NCBI GenBank assembly: GCA_905221605.1
Contig: CAJNDS010000496.1
Location: 55,001-119,000 of the forward strand
Direction: 5' to 3'
DNA from: Symbiodinium natans
Lineage: Eukaryota > Sar > Dinophyceae > Suessiales > Symbiodiniaceae
DNA: 64,000 bases
The notes under the pieces were generated by a model. It saw nothing but the letters and a program-made list of their open reading frames with translations, ran no database searches and was not told the DNA's origin. The translations under genes and the position numbers were made by a program. This document shows, piece after piece, positions 49,224-59,371 of this stretch. Position 1 is the first letter of the stretch. Each line of letters starts with the position of its first letter.

Positions 49224-49939
49224 CTGCGGAAGGGATAAGGAGAAGGTTTTGGGGGAGTTGGAGACTCGGCTCTGCCGGCGTTTTCTCTTTCTTTGTTTTT
49301 TTTGTGGGGGGGGGGGGGGGGGGGTAGGGGGAGTTTTAGGGGCGAGCAGCGCGTAACTGGGGGGACTGATGGGTTGCTTGCTGAATATCCGGGTTTGAAC
49401 ACCGTTCAATGCTGTGACCTTGGAGTTGTGGGAGGGATCCGCTCTCACACACTGGCCAACAGGCTTCTCCAAGACATAGCGGCTGTCAACGCAAGTCTCG
49501 CCGCCTAGATATTTCTGTCGTTCCTGCCATCTTCCCACGCCAACCCCAAGCCCATGTTCACCACGTCGAGCGGAAGCTTGAGGTAAGAATTTGAGAGCAC
49601 ACAAGTGAAGGCTTGACTGCAAAGCACCCTCGCAGCTCGCATACATTATAGTGTTCTGAATCAGGCCACCGGAGGTGGGGGAGGGGACGCGGCGGAAAAG
49701 ACCCCCACAGGCATCGCGCAACCTAGCGCAAACAGCAGCAATCTCAAAAACATCTTGCAGTGTCACGGCCACTGATCCCGTTCTTGTGCATCAACCACGA
49801 GACCCCGACGGCCGCCACACCCCTACTTTACTCTACAGAGACGCTACAGGCCATGCACTCATCATGGTCCGCAATGATCTACAGGCTTCGGGCGCTAGAA
49901 GTGCCGAACACCCTGAGCCCCTGCACCCTGAACAGCTAA

Positions 49940-50008
49940 ACTGGCGCCTCATCCTTGACTTCGGTCTTCAGGTTGCTCACCTGCGGGCCGCTGAAATTCA
50001 GGGTTGAG
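49940..50008 (-). CDS. Possible terminal exon
   Basis: Frame STLNFSGPQVSNLKTEVKDE then APV and TAG. It could be the C-terminus after the exon at 50299-50830. Confidence 0.35.
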
Positions 50009-50298
50009 AGTAGGGTGCGTTCGCCCGGGTCCATTGTGGTCCACAAAGCGCGCCAGCTTTATACGAAGAGCATGCTTTTTTTGTGGTCACACAAGGGCTC
50101 ACAACTCACAAGGGGCTCCCAAGTTGACGAACCAACAAGAGGCAGCGAAAGCACAAAGGGGGTCGTTACGACATTCATACGACATTCATACGACGCTCCT
50201 TGCGTTCTGCTCTCTTAAGTTCCGGCTACTCAGCAGTCAGAATGCTACTCAGAATGCCCCCTCTACATCGTCACCCCGATAAAAAAATGCCCCCGCAC

Positions 50299-50830
50299 CT
50301 GAGTGTCAAACCATTTCTTCGCTTCCGCTTCAGCTGCCGGGAGCAAGGCGTCCTGTACTCCTTCAACAGTTTCTTCAACGAAGTTTTTCCCTTTTGCGAG
50401 CAGGTCACTCAACGAGGAATTGCTCGAGGGGGGCATACTGCCGGAGGTTGCGAGGAGGCCAAGGCGGCTAAGGTGGCCAAAGCGCTTCGGCTTGTTGGCG
50501 AGCTTGCCTCGCGCTGTCCGCATCATGCTCTTGGCACGCCGGGCAGCTTTCTGCCTCGACTGACTTGCCTCGTGTCGGCTTTGCCACTTGCTGGTCCAGA
50601 GCGTGGGCGACATCTCAAGGAGGGCTCCCGCACCCGAGACGTGCTGCGCAATGCTCAGGAAGTCTGTCACAGACCCTGAGCTGGGCTTCATCACATCGAG
50701 CTGCGAGCAGGCGGCGGGATCGCCGCGGTCCTCCGGCATGACGCTGGGATTGAAGGCGGCCTGGTGGGAGCAGGAGGGCCCAGACGACGCGTCAAACTCG
50801 CAGGCACCATCCGGAGACATGACGAAGCCT
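50299..50830 (-). CDS. Long exon: Cys-containing, basic and helical parts
   Basis: About 530 nt open. Starts FVMSPDGACEFDASSGPSCS, passes a basic helix (RQKAARRAKSMMRTARGKLA), then LLAKGKNFVEETVEGVQDAL and AEAEAKKWFDTQ. Strong donor GTGCGG from 50298. The 5' edge is uncertain. It links Cys-type sequence (as in 52-57 kb) with helix-type sequence (as in 28-49 kb), which supports one large gene across both. Confidence 0.6.
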
Positions 50831-50879
50831 CGGAGTCTCGGCGTTAAGCTGAAAAGAAGCCATATAAAACCAAAAAAAT

Positions 50880-51065
50880 AACAGTAACAATAACAACAAC
50901 AATAACAAGAATAGTAATAACAATAAAAATCATAATCATAACAATAATAACAATAATAATAATCATAATCATAATAATAATAATAATAATAATAATAGTA
51001 ATTCTACTACTAAGAATAATAATCATGATCATAGTAGTAATAATAATAATAAAAGCAGGAAAGAC
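50880..51065 (+). repeat. AAT/CAT-rich trinucleotide tract
   Basis: About 185 bp of AATAAT, AATCAT and AGTAAT triplets, the most AT-rich segment here. Confidence 0.93.
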
Positions 51066-51153
51066 TAAGAAACAAATAAATATTCCATCAGTGACTAGAA
51101 GCAGTCGGGGCAAGCATCCAAGCACACGGACCTGCCAATCGAGACACAGAGCA

Positions 51154-51352
51154 GGGTTTAGGGTTTAGGGTTTAGGGTTTAGGGTTTAGGGTTCAGGGTT
51201 CAGGGTTCAGGGTTTAGGGTTCAGGGTTCAGGGTTCAGGGTTCAGGGTTCAGGGTTCAGGGTTCAGGGTTCAGGGTTCAGGGTTCAGGGTTCAGGGTTCA
51301 GGGTTCAGGGTTCAGGGTTTAGGGTTTAGGGTTTAGGGTTTAGGGTTTAGGG
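51154..51352 (+). repeat. Telomere-type array with a homogenised TTCAGGG core
   Basis: TTTAGGG units at both ends and about 18 consecutive TTCAGGG units in the middle. Confidence 0.96.
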
Positions 51353-51732
51353 TCCTCCTTGAGCCTCCTTGGAACCCTCCTTGGAACCCTCCTTGGAACC
51401 TTGCCATTTTGCGGAACAAGAGCTTGATTTTCCGACCCTCCCAACCCCTACCCTTTTCTCCCCTTTCCCGGCCCCACTTCCCCCCCCTTTCTTCCCCATC
51501 CTCCGATACTTCTTTTGGTGAAAAACCAGCTTAGTGCACCTCTTGCCACCTGTCGCGACTCCAGCGGCTTAGCCTTCTCGGTGCTTACACGTGCCCCCCC
51601 CCCCCCATGGTTTTGGCCGCACGGCAGGTGCCATATCGCGCCTACTGGCCCCAAAGTGCAAAGTGCAGCATATGCACCATATGCACCATATGCACCATGA
51701 AGCATCATATAGGAAGACTGAGACTGCCAGGC

Positions 51733-51775
51733 GCGTGTCGCGCGTGTCGCGCGTGTCGCGCGTGTCGCGCGTGTC
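51733..51775 (+). repeat. 9-bp tandem repeat GTGTCGCGC
   Basis: Four to five units. Confidence 0.85.
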
Positions 51776-51854
51776 CCGGAAAAGGTTGACAGAAATGAGA
51801 TCGAAGGAAAGGTGCAATGAAAGCTTGGTCTGAAGGATGGGCATGAACCCTCAC

Positions 51855-51953
51855 GGCCTTCCCGTGATGTCGATGTGCAAGGTCTTGTCGAGTGGACAGG
51901 CCATGCAGTCGTCAGGCTGTGGCCCCTGGCAGTTATCACAGCCAGGAGCACAC
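51855..51953 (-). CDS. Furin-like Cys-rich exon
   Basis: Acceptor TGCAG (AG at 51954-51955), donor GTGAGG from 51854; 99 nt. Reads CAPGCDNCQGPQPDDCMACP then LDKTLHIDITGRP. The CxxxCxxC...CxxC spacing is that of furin-like/receptor Cys-rich repeats, which are extracellular. Confidence 0.7.
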
Positions 51954-52104
51954 CTGCAGCGGAGGCAGAGTGCGAGAAGGTTTGTTCGGAGTGTTGTGGG
52001 AAGCCTCAGGCACCCTTAAGTGCTGAAGGGCATTCTTGGGAGTTCAGGGGCCTGATTTAGGGGCCTGCTAAGGTGGGCGTTTTTTGGATATCCCCCCCAA
52101 AAAA

Positions 52105-52228
52105 GGGTCCCCAAAAAAAAGCGCCTGTTGCAGGCGGCGTAGGCCGAGTTCGAAGCCGCGTCGACGTTCATCCGCCACATGTAGTAGCCCTCCGGGCACT
52201 GGGGTCCATCCTGGCCAGGCTCCATGTA
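52105..52228 (-). CDS. Cys/Tyr exon of the secreted protein
   Basis: Frame GEDATVISYMEPGQDGPQCP then EGYYMWRMNVDAASNSAYAA and CN. Extracellular-type composition; family not recognised. Confidence 0.5.
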
Positions 52229-52299
52229 GCTGATCACCGTCGCATCCTCGCCATCTCTATCTCATCTCTGTCTCTGTCTGTGTCTCTATTTCTCTGCAG

Positions 52300-52482
52300 G
52301 GCTTCTTGAAGGGGGGATACACTTTCAGGGGCCAACAAAAAAGGGCTCTACACCTGATCTCCTCACCCTCTGCGATGTAGTTCGGGTCATCCTCCAGCTT
52401 GTCATTCCCGCTCTTCTCGGCACCTGGGATGGCCCCGAACTCGGAGGTCGGATCCGCGACTCCGTGCTTCGCCATGAGCTCA
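52300..52482 (-). CDS. Candidate exon of the secreted protein
   Basis: Frame LELMAKHGVADPTSEFGAIP then GAEKSGNDKLEDDPNYIAEG and EEIR. Confidence 0.45.
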
Positions 52483-53139
52483 AGCAATGCCCCGACAGCA
52501 AAGGCTGGGGGTGGGCCCAGTGGTGAGGATCGCTGAACTCCCGCCTCCTCTCGTGAAACTCAGGGCTTGGGGCTTGGGGCTTAGGGTTTAGGGCTTAGGG
52601 CTTAGGGTTTAGTGCTTTTTAGGGTTTGGGGGTTAGGGCTGAGGTTTCAGGGTTTAGGGTTCAGGGGTTGAAGGGCGATCATTTCCAGGCTAGGGTCTGG
52701 CATAGAAAAGTATCTTTAGTCACTGCGCGAGGCTGGACTGGCTGCTGCCTAGCTTACTGGGGCGGCCTTGTGTAGAATTTTGACTGCAATTCGTAACCAA
52801 CAGTCATTAAGCAATAATGTGCGTGCCGGTCGCAGGCACTCTACAAGGGAAAGTACTGCACAGGCTGGGAAGCATCGACAGACATCTGCGCGAAGCAACT
52901 AGGAAGCCCTGCAACATCACCAGCTGCATGGCTTCGAGTGTGGAAATTTAGTACATCTACGCCCCGTGCCCAACCTTTGCTGGGGAACGGTGTGGGTGAT
53001 TCCTGGCTGGGGAGGCAGGATATTGACGGCTCGCAGAGACTTTCGTGCGAGGGCAACACACATGTGGTGTGTGGGGGGGGGGAGGGGGGGTCGCAGTGCG
53101 AGGCCCTCCTCCTCCAGTAGGACCAAGACTGAACTGGGC

Positions 53140-53228
53140 TTCTTCTTCTTGGGCGGCTGCAAGTTGCAGATGGGCGCCAGATCTGGACAAGCCTCTTGGG
53201 TGCAGAAGCGCTCATGCGTCAGGTTCAC
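53140..53228 (-). CDS. Thrombospondin type-1 repeat, third exon
   Basis: Acceptor AGCAG (AG at 53229-53230). Reads VNLTHERFCTQEACPDLAP then ICNLQPPKKKK. ERFCTQEACP gives the last two Cys of a TSP1 repeat. It joins in phase 0 to 53645-53732. The donor is not fixed. Confidence 0.7.
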
Positions 53229-53644
53229 CTGCTTGGCCTTGCCAGGCTGGAGAAAACTCAGGAGAGACTCTGTGTCTTACACGCGTGCTGGGGGTGCTCT
53301 CATGTAATATTTACTGTGCAAGCTGGCTTAACCATGATCCAGTGACATGTTAGGGGTATGTTGGGGTCGGGAGGGGTCTTTGAAAACAGATTCTCCAGGC
53401 GGGGCACCTTCAGTCAATCGTTCGGAGTCCTTGCGTGTCTCGCAGCCCCTAAACAGGCCACCAAGACTATAAGAACCATCTCGAGTAACTTGAAACCAGC
53501 TGTGAGTTTACGATCTTAGGGGTAGCTTACTGGGGTCCCCATTCTAAGGGAACCCTATGGAGAGCCCTACGATTTGGGGTCTACATAGGGGGGGTCTCCT
53601 CCCCCTTGCATTCGTAAACCCCCCCCCAAGCTGTGTGCTCCAAC

Positions 53645-53732
53645 CGCGGCCTGGGCCGCCATGCGGCAGGCCCGAGTGGTCGCCTGGCTGGCCGCCCTTC
53701 GCATGCGGCGCTGCGTTCCCAGACCGCAAGAC
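53645..53732 (-). CDS. Thrombospondin type-1 repeat, second exon
   Basis: Acceptor CCGAG (AG at 53733-53734), donor GTTGGA from 53644. Reads SCGLGTQRRMRRAASQATTR then ACRMAAQAA, with the CGxGxxxRxR core of TSP1. Confidence 0.75.
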
Positions 53733-53763
53733 CTCGGGGCGAGGCTCACGTGAAAGGCTTGCG

Positions 53764-53852
53764 AAACATAGGGGGACCCTTAACATACACAGCCCCCCAC
53801 GAGTAGGAGTCCCTGAAAATAAAGACCCCCAATAAGGTGCCCCCTACTTTCG
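53764..53852. mobile_element. Short G/C-flanked intronic repeat, copy A
   Basis: Shares GTAGGA-CCCTGA-AA-AA and AAGGT-CCCCC-A-TTTCGG blocks with 54043-54138, in the same order and spacing. It lies in the intron between TSP1 exons 1 and 2. Confidence 0.55.
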
Positions 53853-53950
53853 GACACATGCTTCCAGATGACTTTTTTGGAAGTTTGGGAAGACTCTGGG
53901 GTTGGGCAATCCCGGGATTCTCTGAGCATACGGGTCTTGGGCAAAGTGGC

Positions 53951-54000
53951 ACGCTGCAGGGAGACCAGGTGCTCCAGTCACCCAAGATGCATTTCCGATC
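53951..54000 (-). CDS. Thrombospondin type-1 repeat, first exon
   Basis: Acceptor TCGCAG (AG at 54001-54002), GC donor (GCCACT) from 53950; 50 nt. Reads DRKCILGDWSTWSPCS plus two bases. Joined to the next exon it gives WSTWSPCSVSCGLGTQRRMR, a textbook TSP1 start. Using any GT nearby breaks the frame, so the GC donor is favoured. TSP1 repeats are extracellular adhesion modules. Confidence 0.78.
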
Positions 54001-54042
54001 CTGCGAAGCCACAGAAGTCACCACAGAGATCCGAACGCAACA

Positions 54043-54138
54043 TGGGGGTTTACGAAAATAGGGGCCCCGAAAATTGACCCCCAGATGGTAGGATCCCCTG
54101 AGAAGAAGGGCCCCAAGAAGGTACCCCCGAATTTCGGA
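54043..54138. mobile_element. Short G/C-flanked intronic repeat, copy B
   Basis: Partner of 53764-53852, here in the intron upstream of TSP1 exon 1. Confidence 0.55.
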
Positions 54139-54189
54139 GAAACCACCATGTCAGTGAACAGGCAACTCAAAATCATGGGCTCACTCAGC

Positions 54190-54300
54190 TCTTCATGTCC
54201 AACATGTGGGGTCCTCCAAAGGCGGATCCCAGAAGCACTCAGAGCTGGCGTAGCATGTCTCCATGGTCTGATGTGTAGCGCACCCGGACTTGCTGGCCTG
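54190..54300 (-). CDS. Cys-rich exon
   Basis: Frame GCATHQTMETCYASSECFWD then PPLEDPTCW. Five Cys in about 25 residues; family not recognised. Confidence 0.45.
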
Positions 54301-54309
54301 CCATCCAGG

Positions 54310-55440
54310 GTTTTGATTGCTCTAGCTAGCAGCAGGTAGTCGGTCATAGTAGTAGTAGTTTTGGCTAAGAGTCGTCGTAGAAGAAGAGTAGAAAGTAGGA
54401 AGGAGTAGTAGCAGTCGGTTCAAAAGCAAGAAACTTAGGGGTTTAGGGTTTAGGGCTTGGGGTTTAGGGTACCCAGAAATTTGGGGGCCTAATTTTCTGA
54501 TTTAGGAGCCTCTGGGCTTGAGCCTGCGCCCTAAAATACAGTACTCGTTGCAGTTTTCATTGTAGTTTTCCCTTCAGTAGTGGTAGCGTAGTGGTCGCAG
54601 TCGTAGCAACAGGACAAATAACCAACCGTCTCGGCAAAACACGAAGGGCCTACCACTGTGAGGGCGGCACCCGGGCAAGCCACTGCTGCTGAGGGCTGTG
54701 CGGGAACAAGCCTATAAAGTCCGCAGACACTAGAACATGATGCTCGGGATCAGGTGTTTGACCTTGTCTTCTGTATGCCAGACCGGCAGAAGAGACGATG
54801 TGTGCATGTTCGAGATGTCTCCTAGACCACTCCCCTGGAAGCTTCAGCAGCTGAAAGACCATATCGGCTGGAAATGCTGACGTGCTCTGCTGGGTGTGGA
54901 GTCTCTTGTATGCCTTTGCCCCTCCACTGAACCCTGCCATGAGGAATCACACCAGGAAGACAGGACACAAAGCAATGTGAAGAAGTATCATAGCGGGATA
55001 TGGTGGTAGCGGCAGTCGCGGTACATGACCGTAGATATATCACTACTAGCATCAGCACTTCAATGTGGGGGATGCAAAAACAAGAGGTACAGAACACAGT
55101 GTATGGCAGTGTATGGTCGCCTGCACAGCCCGTTGCGCCCCAGCAGCTTTAACACACGGCTCAAGCTCAGTGTTGAAAGCCTTTCCGCAAGGAAACCCGA
55201 AACCCTCGAATTCCCAGCAAGCTTGCCGAAGCAAACCTCCGAAACAAAAACCCCGACCCTCGAAGGATGGAGCGGCGCCAAAGCCAAAACAAACTAAAAC
55301 CCCAAACCCTTGGCTGTCGATGCCTGAGAAGCTAAATGGAGTCTTGCTTCATGGGGCTGCAATGGGAACAGTAAGGGATTTAGGGGCTTATCGGTGATCA
55401 TCGTCCTCAACATTTCCTTCTGCAACATCCAGTGATATCA
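54310..55440. other. No exon supported
   Basis: Contains TAGTAGTAG-like triplets at 54345-54420 and a short TTTAGGG tract at 54436-54470. Confidence 0.35.
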
Positions 55441-55443
55441 CCC

Positions 55444-55510
55444 TGCTCCAGCAATGCTCTGTAGCGACTGCATGGCACTATCCAGTGTGTCCGGGTACGA
55501 GCAGCTATGC
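55444..55510 (-). CDS. Candidate short exon
   Basis: Frame SYPDTLDSAMQSLQSIAGAG. Confidence 0.35.
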
Positions 55511-55834
55511 TACAACACCCAGGGGCTTCATGAGATCCTCATTCTTATAACAGTCTTCAAGAATTTATCGTTTTAGGTCGGTTCGGCATGGGGTTTAGAG
55601 CACGGATTTGTATTGCGCTTAGAGCTTCTGGCTCGACCACCTGCCCGCGGGTGAAGCTTCTGGCGCCCAAAATCGAGGGAGCACCCTTGATTGTGCACAT
55701 TACATTTGGGCCTTTCCCCAAAAATTTGGGGTCTCCTTAATATAGCCCCGACAGTACAAGCCTTATTGTCAGAAGCAGCCAGTTGACATGTCTGCGTAGC
55801 CTCTAAAACATCCCCAGCAAAAAACACCTCGCAC

Positions 55835-55965
55835 TGTTCGCCCTGCCTTTCCAGCGGCTGAAGGCTTCGTCAGCACCCAGGCAGCTGGCACGATTTGCTC
55901 TGTGGAGGCAAAGTCAGGAAGCACCCACTCTGGCGCGAGGTCCTGCGCAAGCAGAGAAGAACGCA
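55835..55965 (-). CDS. Candidate exon of the secreted protein
   Basis: Frame LRSSLLAQDLAPEWVLPDFA then STEQIVPAAWVLTKPSAAGK. No motif; edges approximate. Confidence 0.45.
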
Positions 55966-56187
55966 AGAGATCAAGTCATCGATGACGGAGCTCCCGCTCA
56001 GGCGGCTGCGCCTCAAAAATATGATTGAAACTCCATGAAAACCCCCCGAACCCGACGACATCGACAAGTTTTTGGTTGGCACAGTATATGCCCGATCGAC
56101 AACAGCAGTTGGGATGTGAAGAATGCGCCTGAATCGATTCTAGTTTACACATGTACATAGATGCGCGGTTGTAATAGTGCAGAAAAA

Positions 56188-56250
56188 AATATGTATATAT
56201 ATATATATACACAATATATATATATATATACACGTGTGTGTGTGTGTATG
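56188..56250 (+). repeat. (AT)n then (GT)n microsatellite
   Basis: TATATATA tracts flanking ACACA, then GTGTGTGTG. Confidence 0.95.
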
Positions 56251-56404
56251 GATGGACTCTGGGCGGATCTATACAACAACGACTTGCATTGATCAAGCAT
56301 CCTCGACATGTCGATGATGTTAGCAGGGGTACCTATGTGGAGAGAAAGGGACAACTAGTGCCTCGCGAGATGTCCGCTCCCGAGCTTGCGAGGCCCTGAA
56401 ATGC

Positions 56405-56486
56405 CCGGGGAGCCCTTAAGCGCGATGTCCTGCACCCCGAAGGCCGCCTTCTCAAACTTGATGCGGAGGCGTGGCTTGCCGTCCAC
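56405..56486 (-). CDS. Beta-rich exon
   Basis: Acceptor CCTAG (AG at 56487-56488), GC donor (GCATTT) from 56404. Reads VDGKPRLRIKFEKAAFGVQD then IALKGS. Similar in style to 43628-43790. Confidence 0.55.
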
Positions 56487-56619
56487 CTAGCCCCCCAAGT
56501 TGCAGTTTTTTCGGGTTTCGGGGGATGTTAATCCCCCAAGGCTGGGGGAAGTTTCGCTTGCACCGCACCTGTGGCCCTCGCGCGCGCGCAAATGACCCCA
56601 ACCTTCTTACACATCCCCA

Positions 56620-56830
56620 GATGCAAGAGATGCGCAAGCTTTTGGGGAGGGTTCGGAGACGGGAGAGGCTGTCAAGTTCTGCAGAAAACCGCTGCAGGAG
56701 CCCTGCAAGAGCCCTCTCTGATGCCTGGATGCTGGCCTCCACAGTTCCTGGAAAAGCTTTCTCAGAGGTCCTCGGGGAGTTTGTTCCCGGTTTCACATCC
56801 GAGCTCCAACTCTTAGCAAGTCCCTCTGCA
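56620..56830 (-). CDS. Candidate helical exon
   Basis: Frame TVEASIQASERALAGLLQRF then SAELDSLSRLRTLPKSLR. Confidence 0.4.
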
Positions 56831-56859
56831 CAAACATACAAAGGACTGCGGGAGCTGAG

Positions 56860-57347
56860 CTGAACTGGGCATAAAACTGGGCATCTGGCTTGCCATCCGC
56901 GTGAACACGGGCTGCGACGCGGTCGCCGACGGAGGGTGAGAAGCTGCCAGTGGCCCAGTTCAAGAGCTGAACCTTCACAGCACCCTTACCGTGGTCAATC
57001 ACCACCTTCGCGGTTGCAGGTGCCTTGCTCTGAGACTTCTTGAAACCTTGCGTCTGCCAGAACTTTGTTTTCACTTCCTCGTCCCTGGCGTACTTTGAGG
57101 ACGCAAAGGCTTTGCAGCAGCTGCTGCACTCCTCTGCCACGCTGCGGCTTCTCCCACTGTGAGTGACGGCTACGTGTGCTGCGTGTGCTTCGCCAAGAAG
57201 GGACGAGCTGCTGGCATTCACGGCGTTCACGCTGTGCTCCGCCTGTGGAAATTTAAAGCCGCTTGCTGGTTGGACCAGCGAAAGAGTTGCCTGGATGAGA
57301 ACCCAGACGAACAAATTGCTGCATAAGGAGGGAAGCCAGGGAAGCAT
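56860..57347 (-). CDS. First exon of a secreted protein (signal peptide)
   Basis: ATG at 57347 opens MLPWLPSLCSNLFVWVLIQA then TLSLVQPASG, a typical signal peptide with cleavage likely after about residue 30. The mature part has a Cys pair (ECSSCCKAF) and a beta-like segment (KVVIDHGKGAVKVQLLNWAT, SPSVGDRVAARVHADGKPDA). This start, with about 890 bp before the next gene's stop, marks the 5' end of the TSP1/furin-like gene running to lower coordinates. The donor near 56860 is not fixed. Confidence 0.65.
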
Positions 57348-58240
57348 CCCGCAAAAAAATTGCTACGAGCACTTCCCAGGCATCTACAATAGACGGAGCG
57401 GCTACTTGAGCCTGTGAAGACACGTTGGAAGCAGGTAGAAATCAACGTTGGCACCAGGCCTGCTGTAGACTGGCCTCAGCAAACTCTGTCTTGGCTAAGG
57501 AGCTTTGCCTCCCAGAGGTGTCGAACACACCCCGAACCCCTAAGCCCAATTTGCATTCCCTGCGACTGGGTTGAATGTTTTGGGACACTTCGGCCCTCTC
57601 TGTCTTATCTGGACTGCTGAGGGCTGCTGCCGAAGAGAGAGCATGCGCTGCTTTAGGCCTGCTCTTGACAGGCCGATGCATTGAATATGCGATATGGTGA
57701 AGGAGAAGGATTCGCGAGGACATGGTCCATGTGCATCAGCATGAGCACCATAATTTCAGTCTCTTGAATCGGAGTAGAACAAAGATTCAGAGCTCTTGCT
57801 GACAGGGCCCGCATCTCACCGAAGCCCACACAGACCCCACTCCCTGCAAACACCAACCGAAACCTCAGCACGCCAAGCCTCCCAAAAAACTCCGCTTGCT
57901 TAACGCAAACGTCTTCTGAAGAAACGCTGACCTAGCTCTCCCCATTCCCATCCGCTGCGATTCCCTGCCCTCTCCACTTAAGTACCCTGCGTGCTTTTTT
58001 GGGCAAATCGACGGCAGCAAGTTCTCGTGTTCAAGCTGCAACAATTGGGGCCGAGAGCCAAGGCAAGAGATCAAGAACTCTTATAGAACTCTTATAGAAC
58101 TCTTATAGAACTCTATAGAACACAACTCTTAACCTCTTACTCGCTTTTGCTCGGCAGCACAGTGGAACTTGACAGGTTGCCATCCGGCATCTGCGACAGG
58201 TAAAGCAGCAAGCAAGAAACTGCACAGGCCGCTGGTCGCC
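57348..58240. other. Intergenic region
   Basis: Separates two minus-strand genes. Contains an ACTCTTATAGA repeat (58075-58125). No exon supported. Confidence 0.45.
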
Positions 58241-58368
58241 CTAATCCTTGGGGCAAACGATGCCGGTGGTGAGATAGTCACCGACCTGCCAGTCCCCCTC
58301 CTCAACCTGATCCCAGGGATCCTTGCGGCCGTGGATGGGCATGGTGACCTTCTTCATCCAATCCTCGG
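58241..58368 (-). CDS. Last exon of a membrane protein with LamG-like domain
   Basis: Acceptor TATCAG (AG at 58369-58370). Reads EDWMKKVTMPIHGRKDPWDQ, VEEGDWQVGDYLTTGIVC, PKD then TAG. Hydrophilic tail after the transmembrane exon. Confidence 0.65.
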
Positions 58369-58405
58369 CTGATATCTTAAGACATTGGTTTTCTCGCGGT
58401 TTCGC

Positions 58406-58562
58406 CCTGAGCCCAGTCGAGCCCAGAGCAGCTCTGCCAGCAGGGACCCGACAAACAGAAAGCAGAGGAACCCCAGCATGAAGAAGCGGCCAACAGCCAA
58501 GAAGCGAGGTCTTGCAAAGAGTTCCACATCTTCACCCGGCCGCGCCAGATGGTAGCCCCTCC
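58406..58562 (-). CDS. Transmembrane exon
   Basis: Frame RRGYHLARPGEDVELFARPR then FLAVGRFFMLGFLCFLFVGS and LLAELLWARLGS. One clear membrane helix near the C-terminus. GC donor at 58405; the acceptor phase to the upstream exon is unresolved. Confidence 0.65.
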
Positions 58563-58640
58563 GCGGCACTGCATAGCCTTGGCTTTCGCAAGTCCAAGTT
58601 CGGAAGCGGGACAAGCAAAGAATTCGTACATTCAACGTAC

Positions 58641-58746
58641 CGGCGTGCCATGACGTGCCATCCGCCGAGTCTCCAGAAAGGTTGTGCCACTCTCAAACTC
58701 GACCGCGATGTCCTGCCTGTCCACGACGAAGTACTTTCCTGCATCA
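58641..58746 (-). CDS. Exon between LamG-like and transmembrane parts
   Basis: Acceptor GGAAG (AG at 58747-58748), donor GTACGT from 58640. In the phase set by the upstream exon it reads DAGKYFVVDRQDIAVEFESG then TTFLETRRMARHGTP. Confidence 0.65.
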
Positions 58747-58819
58747 CTTCCGCGCCAGGCCTCGGGCGCAGCAGCATAAGCAGAAGCAGAAGCAGGAGGA
58801 GCAGGAAGGTGGGACCTAC

Positions 58820-59274
58820 ATGATGCGGAAAGGTTCTGGCCAAGTGTCGTCGCTGATGGCCCTCACCTTCATGGTCGAAACGGCGTAGTCGACGGAGAGC
58901 CCGGCCACGTCCATCGCATTGCGCCATGGCCGAAGTTGAAAGTGGTGGATTTCCGGAGTCGTCAGCTCCTGCTGGGCCACCACTTCGCCGTCCATGAGGA
59001 TCAGCAGCACGCCGTACGACAGGGCCACCTCCCACTTGTGCCAATGGCCCGGCTTCCACGTCTCAGCCCCTCTACCAGCTTCACCACGGTTCCAAACTTT
59101 TCCGGTGACTATCGGCCCTTGCCAGAACTGGCCGCGGGTGGCATCCAGCAGAAAGTGCGACTGCATGTAATTGCGGTAGTAACGGTAGCCGTCGTAGTAG
59201 AAGCCAAAACTGGCAGCGGTGTGTGCGCGCTTCGGCATCCGCATGTAGAACTTGATCACGAAGTTGTCGCGCAC
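58820..59274 (-). CDS. LamG/concanavalin-like lectin exon
   Basis: Acceptor CGAAG (AG at 59275-59276), donor GTAGGT from 58819; 455 nt. Reads VRDNFVIKFYMRMPKRAHTA, SFGFYYDGYRYYRNYMQS, PGHWHKWEVALSYGVLLILM, DGEVVAQQEL. The pattern W-kWEVa...vliLmDGevvaq is typical of LamG/glucanase-like jelly rolls that bind or cleave carbohydrates. No catalytic residues could be assigned. Confidence 0.72.
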
Positions 59275-59371
59275 CTTCGAAGCATCCGGCAAAAACGTGA
59301 GAGAACGGATTTATTGAGACTCTTATTAAGAGCCTCTCCCACGCTGCACCCTTACTGCACCTGTACTGCAC

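Noticed and set aside
50880-51065. AT-rich replication origin or centromere-like tract
   Set aside because: Only a trinucleotide microsatellite is visible; nothing supports a special function.
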